64,000 nucleotides of DNA. Source: Podospora pseudocomata. Its lineage: Eukaryota > Ascomycota > Sordariomycetes > Sordariales > Podosporaceae. How positions within the stretch are numbered: position 1 is the first letter of the stretch; the number at the start of each line of letters is the position of its first letter. Positions 19,793-31,911 of this stretch are shown here, piece by piece. Location: contig NW_026946366.1 in the NCBI RefSeq assembly GCF_035222375.1, positions 1,488,001 through 1,552,000 of the forward strand. The letters are read 5' to 3'. The translations under genes and the position numbers were made by a program. The notes beneath the pieces were generated by a model, which worked only from the letters and a program-made list of their open reading frames with translations, made no database searches and was not told where the DNA came from.

Positions 19793-22681
19793 CTACAGCT
19801 TATTCTCCGCCTTGAACTTATCCCACGCCTCATTCAGCGTGCTAAACACCGTCCCGGCAATCATCCTAACCTCCGTCGTCGCGTCTTGCGCAATCTATTC
19901 CCGATCACGTTAGCCAAACCATCTCCACGTTGCCTCATCCAAGAAAAACCGAAAAAAAAAACCCCAAAAAAATCGTACCTTATCAGGATGCGTCTTAGCA
20001 ATAGCCTTCATGTAAACAACCTTGACCTTGTTCGCCATCACCAGCTCATGCAACCCAACCTTCTTCCACCCGCTCCCCTCCCACAGCACACCATCCAAGC
20101 TCGTGAGCAACGCCCGCAAGTTATCCCTCTTGCCATCCCTCCACGCCGCGATCCTCGCATCGACTTTATCAGCCAGCTGGAACTTCTCATCCCCTTCCTT
20201 CTCAGCAGCTTGATTCGCCTCCCGCAATCTCCTCACCGCCTCGGCGCTTTTATGACCGGTAGCAGCCGCTGGTCTCGGACGAGCTGGGGCAGAAGCCGGT
20301 CTCGGAGCGGGTTTCGGCGCAAGCGCCTTCTGGCAGCGTTGCCTCCCCGCCGCGGCGGTGGCACCACCAAGACCAGCCTCAACACACGTCTGCCAGACGG
20401 CGAGGGCGTCAGCCCACTTCTCCATCTGCTCGAGAGCTTCCGCTTTGCGGGTGAGGGCCTTGCCGTACAGCTCGCGCATGTCTCTTTTTTCGGTGGTGCC
20501 GGTTTCGCTTTGGACCTCGACGTGCTCGCCCTCGCCCTTGCCCGGGCCAATGAGCTTGACGGCGTTGTCGGCGTCCTCGACCGCCTGGCGGGGTTCGCCT
20601 GTTTTGAGGGCCGTGAGGGAGCGGTTGCAGAGCAGGAGGATGGCGAGGGGGTGTTCTTTTGGAATGGCGGCGAGAGAGGAGGCGTATGAAGCGTGGGCGG
20701 ATGCGTAATCGCCGCGCTTGAAGTGGGCGGTGCCTTGGAGACGGTGTTGGGTGGAGGACTGGAGGGCGATTGCTGATACTGGAGGGATCTGACGTGGCGG
20801 GCGAGCAGGGGCTGGCTTGGGCATTGGTGATGAACGGGCTGCTGCTGGACGAGGGGCGGGTGACGGTTGAGGTGATCGAGATGGAGCTGTGGGTCGCGGC
20901 TTTGGTGCTGAGGAGGCACCAAACAGCAGGTCTTCTTCCGGCTGCGCCGGTGCTGGCTGTGGCTGTGGTGTCGTCTTCTTCCTGCGTGCTGGACTGACAT
21001 AGGCTTGAGCACCCTCGTCCTCGGCCGCAAGCCTGCCAAGTCTGGCACGTGGATCGAGAACTGGCCGGGAGCCTTGCTGCCACTTTGTTCCTTCGGCACC
21101 CGATCCAGGCCGGACCGGGAGGGCTGGAGATCTGTCACGCGATGGCGCGTTGCTGGATGGTCGACTGTCGACACCGGATCTTCCTGTTTTCCTCGGGGGC
21201 GGCCCGCCACCTTCCAACATCACGGCTTCATTCGTGACGTCGGGCGGCTCCCTCCTGGTGCTCCCTCCCGAATGATCCTGGGCAGACCGCATCCATTTCG
21301 GTTGATTCGGGTCACCATCTTGCTGAAGTTCGGCGACGGCTTTCTGTACCTTTTTCTGGCCTGTTTTCCAAAGGCTGTTGGCCGTCTTGAAAAGACTGGT
21401 ACCTACGGCAGCAGCAGTTTTCGCAAAGTCACCGTCCACCATGGAAGCGGGAGATTGGTTGTCTCTACTTCTTAAGGCGTGCTCCTCTCTTGCCCAAGCA
21501 GGACCACCATTCCGTGATTGACTAGAAGCGCGCTCGCCACCGCCTCTGGAGGGCTGTTCTCGCGAGCCGCTTTGTCCCTTTGACTTGGCCTGCTCCTTGG
21601 CCTGGCGGTGGGCATCGTCCAGAAGCCAGTTTACCGCTGCTTGAACGTTGAGCCCAGCCCCACTTTCAGTAAGCCCCCTTCTGGCATTTTCAGGGGTAAA
21701 TCCGTAGTCCACCAGCTGAGCAACCGCTCTGTCAAAAGGATCATCTGATGGCCTGGATGGTCTCGAGGGTTGTGGCGGCGGTGGTGGTCGGTCATCCTCA
21801 GAATCCGAAGATGAATCTTCAATGGCCTTTCCGGGTTCGGGCTCTCGCGAGAATGTCGGAGCTGGAGTTGGCTTCTTTTTGATCTGATCCACTGGCTTAC
21901 CCAGATCCCCCAGAATGTCAAAGTCATCACCGGCAGGAGGTGGGGGCGCTGGGGTGCTTGATTTGGGCTTGAGCTGGTTCAGCCCAAACGGGTCGTCGTC
22001 GTCGTCGTCACCAAATCCTCCAGAAGTGGGAGCCACAGCTGCTGGCTTACCCCACGCACTTGGATTGCTCAAGTCCAAGCCTGGCGCGGGCGAAGGGGTA
22101 TGGGAAGCGGGTGGTGGGTAGTGGCTCGAGTTATCGACCTTGGTGCTGGCATTGAATGCTGCAAACAAATCCTCATCTCCCTCTGATATGTTTGTTCCCT
22201 TTCGTAATCCAGATTGTACGGTCGGTGTCCCTATTTGCGGCGGTGGAGCTAGCCCTGGTGAAGGTGTCCTGAAAGAGCTCTGGGATCCAGAGAGGTTCCG
22301 TCCCAGCGAGTCCAAGAAATGTCCATCCCCAAAGCTCGACTGGGCTTGTTTCCTTCTCTCCTCCTCCTTTCTGCGCTTCTCTGCCTCCAACTGTTCCTGC
22401 CGTTCCTTCAAGCTCAGGTTCGCGTTACTCTTGGCAGGGCCAAAGTTGAGGAGGTTGCTGAAGCTGTCCTGCGCGGGCTTGGCGGCGGGAGGTCTGGCGC
22501 CAGCATTTCCGGACTCCTGGACCGACAGCGGCGTGTTGCGCCCCGAGTTGAAGGGCGAAGGAGTCGGGCGCAGCGAAGGGTAGAGGTTGGAGGTCGCGGG
22601 GTTCGAGATCGGCGTCGGTTGTTGCGCGGGCTTCTTCCCGGCATCGGGAGCTGTCCATGTCAGGTCAACGAGATCATCCAT
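19793..22681 (-). CDS. auxilin-like clathrin-uncoating J-domain protein (Swa2 type)
   Basis: Two exons, complement(19793..19894, 19979..22681), with an 84-bp intron (GTACGA...AATAG), give 934 residues. Order of parts: a disordered N-terminus (residues 1-310) with short NPF-, DLF- and DPF-type clathrin/adaptor motifs and a Lys/Glu-rich helix near 90-115; a UBA domain at about 314-358 (AVAQLVDYGFTPENARRGLT); Pro/Ser-rich linkers; TPR-like helices near 655-790 (RLQGTAHFKRGDYASAHASY); and a C-terminal J domain with the HPD motif at about 898-900, ending EAWDKFKAENKL. The intron falls directly after HPDK, so the last J-domain helix lies in the small exon. UBA-TPR-J is the layout of yeast Swa2/Aux1, which recruits Hsp70 to strip clathrin from vesicles. 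Confidence 0.92.
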
Positions 22682-25600
22682 CGTACAAAGTGATTTCGGA
22701 GGCGGTCACGGCATCTGGCGTAGTTGATGAATGACTGCTTGGATCTTGAACAGGGCAAACAAAGAGACAACACGTAGTTTGTTTATCGTGAACCATGCAA
22801 CAAGCAAGCAATGTATGTTGTAGTTGATGCGCCACACCACCATCAATCAATCGGCCCCTATGGAACACGCATCGCCTGAACCCATCCCTGAATGCATGCC
22901 ACCTGGCTGACCCTGCGTGACCCCGCTAGCTAGCCAGCCAGCGTGCCAGCCAGCGTGCCAGCCTTGGGCGCTGAAGGGGCAGCAATAAGGTGCGGCGCAA
23001 ATGTGGGGTCCCGTAAAGGCAAGTCGGCCCACCAGCCACACCTCACCACCGACATCAAACTCCGAAGAGACTGTGCACGGTTCACCTGGCTTTCAGGGGA
23101 AGAAGAAGGGGTTCAGATGCCAAGACGCGGCACAATGGACAAACCACTCTTTTTTTTGTTCAGAGGGTGTGGTCTGGTTGCTTTGCAGAGTGCAAAGACG
23201 GGGAATCGTGCCTCGCATAATTTTCAATATCAGATATCACCATAAATAAACACCGTCATCCGAACAGCCAGCAGCGAAGCTTTAGTGATCAACTAACTGC
23301 CTATCTTCTTGGTGTGGCACTAGGAATAGATTTGGATGAAGGCATCGCAGACCATCACACCACCCAACATCAGGCTCGTACTCACACATCATTACACTCG
23401 CACTTGCACATCCACCGCCGATGTCTACAACCAACCTTTATCAACACGTGATCACACTTGCCACGGGCAACTGCGTCAATGTTGATGCGATGCGATGTGA
23501 TGTGATGTGATGCCACCGCTGCTGAGGAATTTGATGAGCTCTTTTTTCTTGTTGGACCAAGGAACCCGGGAGAGCTCGATGAACGGTTGATCCCAGTGAT
23601 CTCCTAGCTGATCCTCAGTACACGGGAGCGAAATTCAAGGAGAGGGGAAACGGCAAATAACGAGCGGCACCACACGGCACGACCTACTCTGTTTCACGGT
23701 CCACCATCCCACCAACGGCTGGGCTCATCAGCACCAAGAATTCCCTCTTTGGTAGCGCCGGCAAAGGGAAAGGTGAGCGAACATCAGAAAAGGGGAAACA
23801 GGATGCCATTCACGAGGAAATGGTGTTTCTTGGGATGTGCCATTGAGCTCTGGGCAAAAAGACGCCATTTGGGCCTCTGATTGGTTGCAGGTGGGCGTTT
23901 GGGATCGGGTGAAAACCCTGGAATGACTTTTGGCGCAACGACAAGCTTGAAACTCGTTTCAGGAACCATGACCTTTCGTCATTGGCTTGACCCAAAGCCC
24001 CTCGCATTTTATCTGGCGTTGCAGGGTCGGCAGGGCTCAAGGGTACCGGGATACCCCGCTTGATGCAACGGGGCAGAGCGCGCCACTGCGGCCACCAGCG
24101 ACCAATGCGGCGGGCTTGCGGCGACTCTTTCATGCAACGGTCTTCCTACTAGGTGAGCACTGCTTCTCCTATCCATCAATCTGATACGAACACCGACACC
24201 GCTCACCTCACTTTTCACTGGACCATCAGACTGACCAAAAACTGTTGTGACCAGGAGAGAGCGGTTCAACAGCGGCAGGCTAACGCAGGTACAGCACATG
24301 TGCTTCCAGGCTGTGTGAGATGGATGCAGCCAAGGTGCAAGGTGGGTGATGATGATGATTGCGGTGGAGTTGTTTGCGAGAGCAATGAGATTGGACGGCC
24401 CAGCGAGAGGGCAATTACAGCTTGTCCGACCCAGCATGCAGCCACCGGGACGCAGAGATAACACGTGTATCTGGTATACCTAGCAGTTCAAAGATCACAG
24501 GTGCTGCCGTCGTTTCTGCCCTGACCTCCCGTAACCTCACGACCCGAAATGAAGTGCTCGGTCTGTGGTATATCTTGTCTTGTCCAAGATGATATGATAG
24601 CTGAGCACTTTTTTGCTGTCTTGCTGCTTCCAGAAGGCGGCGGCATTTCCTCTGCTCCCCCTACCAAGACCCCCAAGACTCTTAGCTCATTATCATGGGC
24701 CGTCTCTGTTAAACACAAACTTGATAATACCCAACTACAATTATTAGCAGCACATCCCATACCTTATGGTGACAGATCCTTGGAGCCAGGTTCACCAGCG
24801 TCCCCTTAATCCAAACTGTTAAGGTCTTGGTCACCCCCACCCGGCCAATCACAGACGGCCTTTTTGTGGCTGAGAGCCGCTTCGGGAAAGAGCGTCCTGT
24901 GTATACAGCAAGGGGTCCCTTCCCCTGTCCCGAATTCCAAGGCCCCCGTTTTCTTCAGCGGCTTGGGTTTTATCTTCAGCGTGGGCGCATGTCTTATCCG
25001 CTGTCCTCCCTTTGCGACAGCTCCCTTCTCTCGCCTTTTTGCGAACGAACCTCCAACCCGACCGAGTCTGTTGACCTGGATCTCCATCCATCCTCTTTCT
25101 TTCTCTCTCTCTCTCTCTCTCTCCCGCAACAACACTCCCACCCACCGCTCACGCTCACTTCCAACTTTCCCTTTGGGAAAACCACACTCATTTCAAATAC
25201 TACTCATTCATTCATTCACATTTCATTTCTTTTTGTGTGTTGTTTTGCGGGCCTTTCGATTCTTGGTGCTCTTCGTCTTTTCTGCGACTTACTTTCCCCC
25301 CACCACGACAACGACAACGACACAGTTTCCGACAATCTGATACAGAACCCAGCGCAGGTGCCTCCTCACGGTCAACTCGACGTCAGCGACTGCTTCCAGT
25401 AACCTCCAGAATTGAGGAGTGGGAATAGACGTCACGGGCTTGCTCTGAATATCGGGTGGTTGGACTGCTGCGTGCCATTCCTGACAAACGACAACTCGCC
25501 TCGACTGGATCGAATTGGTATGTTACTCGAAAAAGGTCACTCAGTCAGTCATTGCATGACAGGGCCAACTTCCATTGGCCGCCATGCAATTTTTTCCACC

Positions 25601-25816
25601 AAAGCTGACGAGATATCTGTCTAGATTTGTCGAAACACCAGGATCGTTTTGTCGTCAAGTCCCCTCAGCATCTTGCCTCGAGGAGTTTCTGCAAGGACAG
25701 TACTTTCGGCAGCAACTTCTGAAAAGCATCAATTTTCGACCCTTCTCACACTCCTTAACATCGCAACTCTTTTTGTTTGCAATTCCACCAGAGTCATTCT
25801 TTTAAACCCAATCATC
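22682..25816. other. 3.1-kb intergenic region, probable long leader of DUF1996 gene
   Basis: No conserved protein on either strand. Features seen: direct repeats of AGCCAGCGTGCC near 22937-22963, GATGT-type repeats at about 23487-23515, and a CT run at about 25101-25125. The pyrimidine-rich stretch 25100-25320, followed by less biased sequence to 25816, suggests that transcription of the DUF1996 gene starts several hundred bases before its ATG. This is inference. Confidence 0.45.
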
Positions 25817-27467
25817 ATGAAAGTCACAAACTCTCTCGCCGCGGTTCTCGCCTCCGCCGGCCTCTCTGAGGCCTTCTGGCGCATGGAGTGCCGTGGTCGC
25901 GCAGGCTTGGCCCGTTTGGATCCCATTGTCGCCCCTGGCAGGGTTTCTCAGCACGCCCATGCTATCTTTGGTTCCAGTGGTGAGTCTTGCCTGGCTATGC
26001 GATTTGAACGTTGAGACTTTGGCGGATGCAAGTAGCTAACGGGGTCAGTGCAGGTTTCTCCATGAACTCGGGACACGCTGAGCTCGCTGCTGGCTCGTGC
26101 ACCTCGTGCGCCGCTGTCGAGGACAAGTCGGCCTACTGGTCTCCCCAGATGTACTTCAAGCACGAGGATGGCACCTTTGAGGAGGTCACACAGGCGGGTG
26201 GTATGCTCGCATACTATCTCCTCAACAAGGACGCTGGCAATCCAGACAAGGGTGTCAAGGCCTTCCCCAACGGCTTCCGCATGGTTGCCGGCGACAGCAA
26301 CCGCCGCAACTACTCTATCGGCAGCCGCAACTTCAAGGATGCCGATCCCGAGAAGTCTCTATGGGCCATGCTCGGCGAAACGAGCCAGGAAGATCTCGCC
26401 CAGCGTGCTGTCGGCTTCAACTGCCTCGACTACAATAAAACCCCCGAGGGTGCCTTGGTGCGCCACTATCTCCCCGAGAAGGGTTACCTCGATGGCAACT
26501 GCCCCGACGGCATCCGTTTGGAGCTCATGTTCCCTTCGTGCTGGAATGGCAAGGACTTGGACTCGGCCAACCACAAGTCTCACGTCGCATATCCCGACCT
26601 TATTACGGATGGGTGGTGCCCCAAGGGATTTGACACCAAGCTTCCCAGTCTGATGTTCGAAATCATCTACGAGACCAACAAGTTCAAGGGAATCCCTGGC
26701 GAGTTTGTCATGGCCAACGGTGATGCTCAGGGTATGTTTGATGTCTTCCGAACTTGAACAAGTCACTGACAATTGTAGGTTTCGGTTTCCACGGTGACTT
26801 CGCCAGCGGCTGGGACGAGGAGTTCCTCCAGGATGCTGTCGAGACTTGCACTGACCCCAGCGGTTTGCTTTCGGCTTGCCCCTTGTTCAACCTTCAGAGC
26901 GAGGATGAGCAGCGCCAGTGCCAGATTGAGCTCCCCGAGGATCTCGTCAACGAGAAGGTCACTGGAAAGCGCGGCAAATCTCTTCCCGGAGATGTTCCTA
27001 TCCGCTATGGGCCGGCTCCTGCTAATGTCCAGGCCCCAGGAGCGGACCAGACCAGCCACATTCCGGTTCCCACCGTCACCTACCAGCCTGCCGAGTCCTC
27101 TGCCTACCAACCCGGCGGTATCTTCAACGGCGACGCTCCCAGCTCCAACTCGAGCTCAAGCTCTGAGGAGGTCAAGGTCACTGCCCTTGCTCAGCCCGAG
27201 CCCGAGCCCGAGCCTGAGCCGACCCCTACTCCCACCCCTACCCCCTCCGAGGCTCCCCTCCCCTCCGGCTACGAACTCGTTCGCACCGAGTATGTCACCA
27301 ACGGCAAGGTTGTCAGCAAGATTGTCGTCATCGAGACCGTCGAGTACGTCATGCTGGCTGCTGCCACCGAGATTGAGACCGTCACCGTAACAGCCACTCT
27401 TGATGCCCAGAAGGCTCGCCGCGGGCTCAACCACCTCCACCGCCACAGGCACGCGGGATCGCACTAA
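25817..27467 (+). CDS. DUF1996-family secreted protein
   Basis: Three exons, join(25817..25979, 26054..26731, 26779..27467), with 74- and 47-bp introns that keep frame, give 509 residues. A signal peptide (MKVTNSLAAVLASAGLSEAF) is followed by the family start FWRMECRGRAGLARLDPIV and the histidine block SQHAHAIFGSSG. Further conserved blocks are SAYWSPQMYFKHEDG, a DYNKTPEGAL segment, LMFPSCWNGKDLDS and GWCPKGFDTKLPSL. After the domain comes a Pro/Ser-rich region with a PEPEPEPEPTPTPTPTP linker near residues 412-430 and a basic His-rich end. DUF1996 proteins are common secreted or cell-wall proteins of ascomycetes whose activity is not established; the invariant histidines suggest metal binding. 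No GPI signal is evident. Codons are mostly C-ending throughout. Confidence 0.92.
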
Positions 27468-28701
27468 AAAGGCGGGATTGATTTCTGCCTTGTAGTGTTA
27501 TGCTCCATGATCTACCAGCTGCACATATGGGTTATGGTCACATCTTTTTTCTATCTCGCCCAGTCTTTTTGAAGAACAGGACTTGCGGGGTGGCTTTTCT
27601 TCACTTCTCTTCACTGTGGATACTAGGGGATTATTTTGTGGTTGTGTTTTTCTGACATGGAACCTGGTATGGGGGAGGGGGAGGTGGTGTGGGTTAGATG
27701 GGTGGAAAAATGGGAGCATTCAGCGAAGGCTTTTTTATTTTATCCAGCATTATGAAATGAAATTGAGGAAGTTTTCTTTTCTTATGAACTATTGCCTCTT
27801 GATGTCATGTTGTTATGTGAATTCCTTTTTGCTTAAACTTGAAGAAGCCTAACAACTGCCGGGCTGTTCTTATCCAAACCAGAGGCCTGCTGCAGGAGGA
27901 GGATATCTGCAATGCCGTTGGGGTAACACTTTATCACAAGAGTCTTTCTCTGTAGACTTTTCGCTACCAGAGTGTTCTTTATTAAATTAAACAAAAAAAA
28001 CCAAAAAAAAAAAAAAAAAAAAAAAAAAAACAAAGTAAAAAGAAAAAAAAAAAACAAGGTGATTCTAACGTGTATCTCATTGCCATACATCATCAAACCA
28101 CACCATGACAGTCAACCCCCCCCCTCCCTACCTCCTCCTCCTTCCCCCCTCTCTTCCTTGAAGATCTGGCGCCAGACTCAGCTGCATGATCTCTGGTCAT
28201 CCCCCTCAACCTCAAAGGCTCAAATAAAACCAACAAGTCAACAAACAATTGTTTATATCAACATCACTCTACCTACCTTACCTCCACCAACCCATCCCGA
28301 CAAAAAAGAAATCCCACATTTCACTCATGTTTACCTCATTTCCCTCCCCCATTCCAGTGCCCATCTCGCCCCCATCAGTATGTCATGACAGCATGTCTCA
28401 ACCCCCACCCAAGGCCTGGAATGGCGTTGCTCAGCACGACTACATTCCTCTCTCTTTTCTCTCTCTCTCTGCCGACCACCCGACACCTTTTCTTACCCAC
28501 CCCTCGCCACCCACTCACCAGCCCTCTTTTATCCTTCTTTGCATTTTTGCATCACCACCGGGGTTGTGGTTTCACCTCCACCACCACCACCATCACCATT
28601 ACCATTACCACCACCACCACCACATCACCACACGCTTCTTTAGCAAACCACACTCCTTCAATCGACCCCCATCATAACCACAGCTCCAACAGCAGCAAAA
28701 A
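27468..28701. other. intergenic, A-rich and CCA-rich low complexity
   Basis: Holds a T-rich 3' flank, a nearly uninterrupted A-rich tract at about 27985-28065, and a (CCA/CAC)n stretch at about 28575-28632 just ahead of the next start. The A tract is not attached to any retroelement-like coding sequence. No gene recognised. Confidence 0.5.
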
Positions 28702-31700
28702 ATGCCACCAAACAACAACCCCCACCCCGGCTCCGGCTCAGCCTCCCAATCCCTCCCCCCTTCCTCCCTTAACCCCCTAACCTCGGCCACCGGAATAGTA
28801 GTCATGGTCCTCATAACCACCATCTCCCTCGGCCTCACAATCGCCCTCCTCCTCCTCTACCTCCGCAAGCGCAAACGCTCCGCCCAGCGCAGACTCGCCG
28901 CCCGCTTAAGCGGCATGCCTGAGATCCGCGCTGGTGACTCCACAGAAACTGAACGGTCACACATCACCACCCATGCCCACCAAGAGGGTAGCAGACTCCA
29001 AAAATGGGGAAGCAAGGAAGCGTTCGAGGTTGTTGAGATTGGTGCGCCGAGTCTAGCGAGTATGGCTATTGAGGGGGGGAGGCAGAAAAGGGCTAGGTCG
29101 CTTCCTGCTTTGTGGGGGGGGGAGAGGGGGAGGGGGATGTTGAGGCGGTTGACGGAGGAGGAGGAGGAGAGGGGGTTGAGAAAGGGGAGAGAGGGGGGGA
29201 AGAAACTTTCGAGGAGCCGGTCGTGTGCTTGGCCTAGTGAGATGAAGAGGTTGGGCGAGGGTGACGAGAACAAGGCGGAGGGGGGGTTGGTGAACGAAAC
29301 TACTGCTGCCGCGGGGGTTGAGCTGCCTAAACGGAGTTTCTTCCGGGGCGGGTCGTTGAGGGAAAGAGGGGAGAGGGGGTCTTGGCCGGTGAGGGAGTTG
29401 ACCGGGGGGTTGTCGAGGGTTCATCACACCGTTCATGGGTATCCTTCCGGCGGTGTGTCTGCGTGGGGACGGCAGCAGGAGGAGAAGGAGAGGGAGATCG
29501 GGCTTGGGAGTGATAAGATCAGGGGGTATGGGTGTTTGAGGTTGGGGCCTGGGTTTGCTGATGGGGCGGGGAGGGTGTTGCCTGAGCCGCCTAGGGCTGT
29601 TGTCACGGGGGGACAGGGGGGAATTGTGAGGAGTCATACTGTTGGGGCTATGGTTGGGAGTTGTGGACAGCAGCAGCAGCAACAACAACCTCAAGTGCAG
29701 CCGAGCGTTGCTCCCCCTCCTCCACCGCATCGGTCGCTGCCTCAGACACCGCCGAGGGCTGTCGCGAGGAGGCGGTCGAGGGCGCAGAGTACCGATTCGA
29801 CATTGTCGGAGATTTTAAAGTCGACGGAGAAGAGGCTGAGGGCCGGGAGTGCGACTGGTGGTGTTGGTCGGGGAAGGCATATGAGGATGGGGTCCTTGAA
29901 TGCTCGAACCATGTCGATGGCGGGGACGAGTCAAGAGTGCTTGCTGGCGAAGAAGGGGATGGGTCACAAACGACAGGACTCTGAGGTGTCGGCCGTGTCT
30001 GAGTCTGATAGCTTGGCTGATGAGGAGAGCCCGATTGAGAACCCGGCTGGACTGACGTCGCCCAGTCGCAGTGGGCTGGTTCGAAAGCCAGCGCAGGAGC
30101 AGCCCCAACAGGCAGAAAGGCAGGTGGAGATGGTGATCCAATCGCCGAGAAGCTCCATCTCCTCCGCGCTGTCGACAGTCTTCAGTGAGGACGAGATGCC
30201 AGACGAGGTCAAAAAGGCAATCATGCCGTTGGATGGCTTTGTCGTTGCACCCCAGCCCGCCGCCAGTGTCCAAGCGCCTGCCATGAACGACCCTTTCATC
30301 ACGGCGCCAGTTCCTTTGCCGCTGTCCATCAACAGATATTCCCCCAGCACCACCTCGGTTGGGTTGAGACAACAGCCCAAAACCCAAGGTCTGTTCCGAG
30401 AAAGCCTCGAACGGTCCACCATACAGCGCCGAATGACACTCGCAAGCCCAACCCAAGATCTCATCCTCGCCCCCGGGCCCAGTGTAGCCCCTGGCTCAAC
30501 ACTCATTCAACAACAAGATGATAACATCCCACGAATCCCAGCCGGTCCTCTCTTCCTCCGCCTCACAAAAACTAGCACCCTCAGCACAATCCCCATCCTC
30601 CCACCCCCCGCCGCCCCCGGCCCGGTCTTCAGCCAATACCAACAACGCCGCAAGACCCTCTCCCCCACCAAAACCGTCTCCTTCGCCGACGATCTCCCCC
30701 AAATCCACAACGTCCCCCGCCACTCCCCCACCCGCCCATCCAAAAAGCCCGGCATCAAAATGTCTCCCTCCCAACACCAACTCCAACTCTCCCTCTCCCG
30801 CCACGGCAACAGAGACTCGGCTTGCTCAACCTTTTCGGTGGGCAACGCCCCGGCGAGCGTGCTCAAAAGATCGGCAGAGGTGAACAACGCCAGCTTTTTT
30901 GCCAACTCACTGTTGTTTCCTGACCCGCTCAACCTCAGGTCAGCAGCGACTTCCCCACCACCAACCACAGCCGCCGGCTCTGAGGGGGAGGGGGAGTCAG
31001 AAGATGAGGACGACATCCCCCTGGCGGATACTGTCGCCTCGCTGAGGAGGATGAACTCGCAGATGTCGACTTCGAGTGTGACCTCGCTGCATAATGAGAA
31101 CCCGAAGCGGTTTTCGGGGACTTTGCAGAATGTTCAAAAGAGGAAGTCGATTGGGGCGAGGAATTATCTTTCGCTTGGGGGGAATGTTGACACTGCGAGG
31201 CGGAGGAAGAGGAGTCAGTCGGTGACCAATGGGGGCGGGGGCGGTGGTTTGCATAATAGATCTAACTCCCAGCCTGCCTTGCCGCAGCATAGGAGACAGG
31301 GGAGTCGAGGGAAGGGAGGTGGGGCGATGAACGCCTCACTCAGTCAGACCAGTTTGGGGAGTCCGAGGGTGAGTAGGGAGGTTATTCCGCTGGCGTATCC
31401 GGTCGAGAAGCGGCAGGAGGGGTGGGAGTGGGGTGGGAGTGTAGGGGCGGGGAATGTGTCGCCGCCGCATAAGAGGAGGAAGCCGGGGAGTGTGCATGAG
31501 CGGAGGCAGAGTTTGTTGAGGATGAGTGTGTTGGAGACAGTGACGGATTCGTCGCCTGGGGTGGTGGGTGGTGGTGGTGGTGGTTGTGGTAACAAGGAGA
31601 ATGATGGGGAGGGAGGACCGTTCAAGTTGCCAGTGAGGGAGGAGTTTACTTTTCATAGTGGGTATGCTGGGATAGGGGGGGGTGTGAGTTTGGGGCAGTT

Positions 31701-31911
31701 TGGGACGCCGAGTAGGGGGGGAAGGGGGACGGGGACGGGGAGGAATAGTGTGGAGAGTTTGGGGTTGTATGATAGGCAGGGATTTTTGATTACTACGCCT
31801 GTGAGGGGTGGTGCTGGTGGTGGTGGGAATAATAATGGCGGGTCGCCGTTGAGGGGGTTGATGGTGCAGCAGGATCGGTTGCAGAGTAGTCCTTCGAGGT
31901 TGAGGGTTTGA
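28702..31911 (+). CDS. large single-pass membrane protein, serine-rich, unknown function
   Basis: 1069 residues, one exon, from an ATG preceded by AAAAA. A single membrane segment lies at about residues 30-54 (IVVMVLITTISLGLTIALLL), followed at once by RKRKRSAQRR. By the positive-inside rule, the short N-terminus is outside and about 1000 residues are in the cytosol. That tail is mostly disordered: Ser/Pro/Gly/Arg-rich, with a QQQQQQQ run near 323-329. Several short blocks look conserved or phosphorylatable: RRSRAQSTDSTLSEILKS near 360, SPTKTVSFADDLPQI near 655, and HERRQSLLRMSVLETVTDSS near 933. No known enzyme domain is visible. Codon third positions alternate in four blocks (C-ending, G-ending, C-ending, G-ending) with borders near 29.0, 30.1 and 31.0 kb. 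It could be a cell-surface or polarity scaffold, but there is no direct evidence. Confidence 0.7.
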   Translation: MPPNNNPHPGSGSASQSLPPSSLNPLTSATGIVVMVLITTISLGLTIALLLLYLRKRKRSAQRRLAARLSGMPEIRAGDSTETERSHITTHAHQEGSRLQKWGSKEAFEVVEIGAPSLASMAIEGGRQKRARSLPALWGGERGRGMLRRLTEEEEERGLRKGREGGKKLSRSRSCAWPSEMKRLGEGDENKAEGGLVNETTAAAGVELPKRSFFRGGSLRERGERGSWPVRELTGGLSRVHHTVHGYPSGGVSAWGRQQEEKEREIGLGSDKIRGYGCLRLGPGFADGAGRVLPEPPRAVVTGGQGGIVRSHTVGAMVGSCGQQQQQQQPQVQPSVAPPPPPHRSLPQTPPRAVARRRSRAQSTDSTLSEILKSTEKRLRAGSATGGVGRGRHMRMGSLNARTMSMAGTSQECLLAKKGMGHKRQDSEVSAVSESDSLADEESPIENPAGLTSPSRSGLVRKPAQEQPQQAERQVEMVIQSPRSSISSALSTVFSEDEMPDEVKKAIMPLDGFVVAPQPAASVQAPAMNDPFITAPVPLPLSINRYSPSTTSVGLRQQPKTQGLFRESLERSTIQRRMTLASPTQDLILAPGPSVAPGSTLIQQQDDNIPRIPAGPLFLRLTKTSTLSTIPILPPPAAPGPVFSQYQQRRKTLSPTKTVSFADDLPQIHNVPRHSPTRPSKKPGIKMSPSQHQLQLSLSRHGNRDSACSTFSVGNAPASVLKRSAEVNNASFFANSLLFPDPLNLRSAATSPPPTTAAGSEGEGESEDEDDIPLADTVASLRRMNSQMSTSSVTSLHNENPKRFSGTLQNVQKRKSIGARNYLSLGGNVDTARRRKRSQSVTNGGGGGGLHNRSNSQPALPQHRRQGSRGKGGGAMNASLSQTSLGSPRVSREVIPLAYPVEKRQEGWEWGGSVGAGNVSPPHKRRKPGSVHERRQSLLRMSVLETVTDSSPGVVGGGGGGCGNKENDGEGGPFKLPVREEFTFHSGYAGIGGGVSLGQFGTPSRGGRGTGTGRNSVESLGLYDRQGFLITTPVRGGAGGGGNNNGGSPLRGLMVQQDRLQSSPSRLRV

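Noticed and set aside
27985-28065. Long A tract as a possible retroposon tail
   Set aside because: No coding remnant or target duplication of a LINE or SINE is next to it, so it is best treated as simple low complexity.
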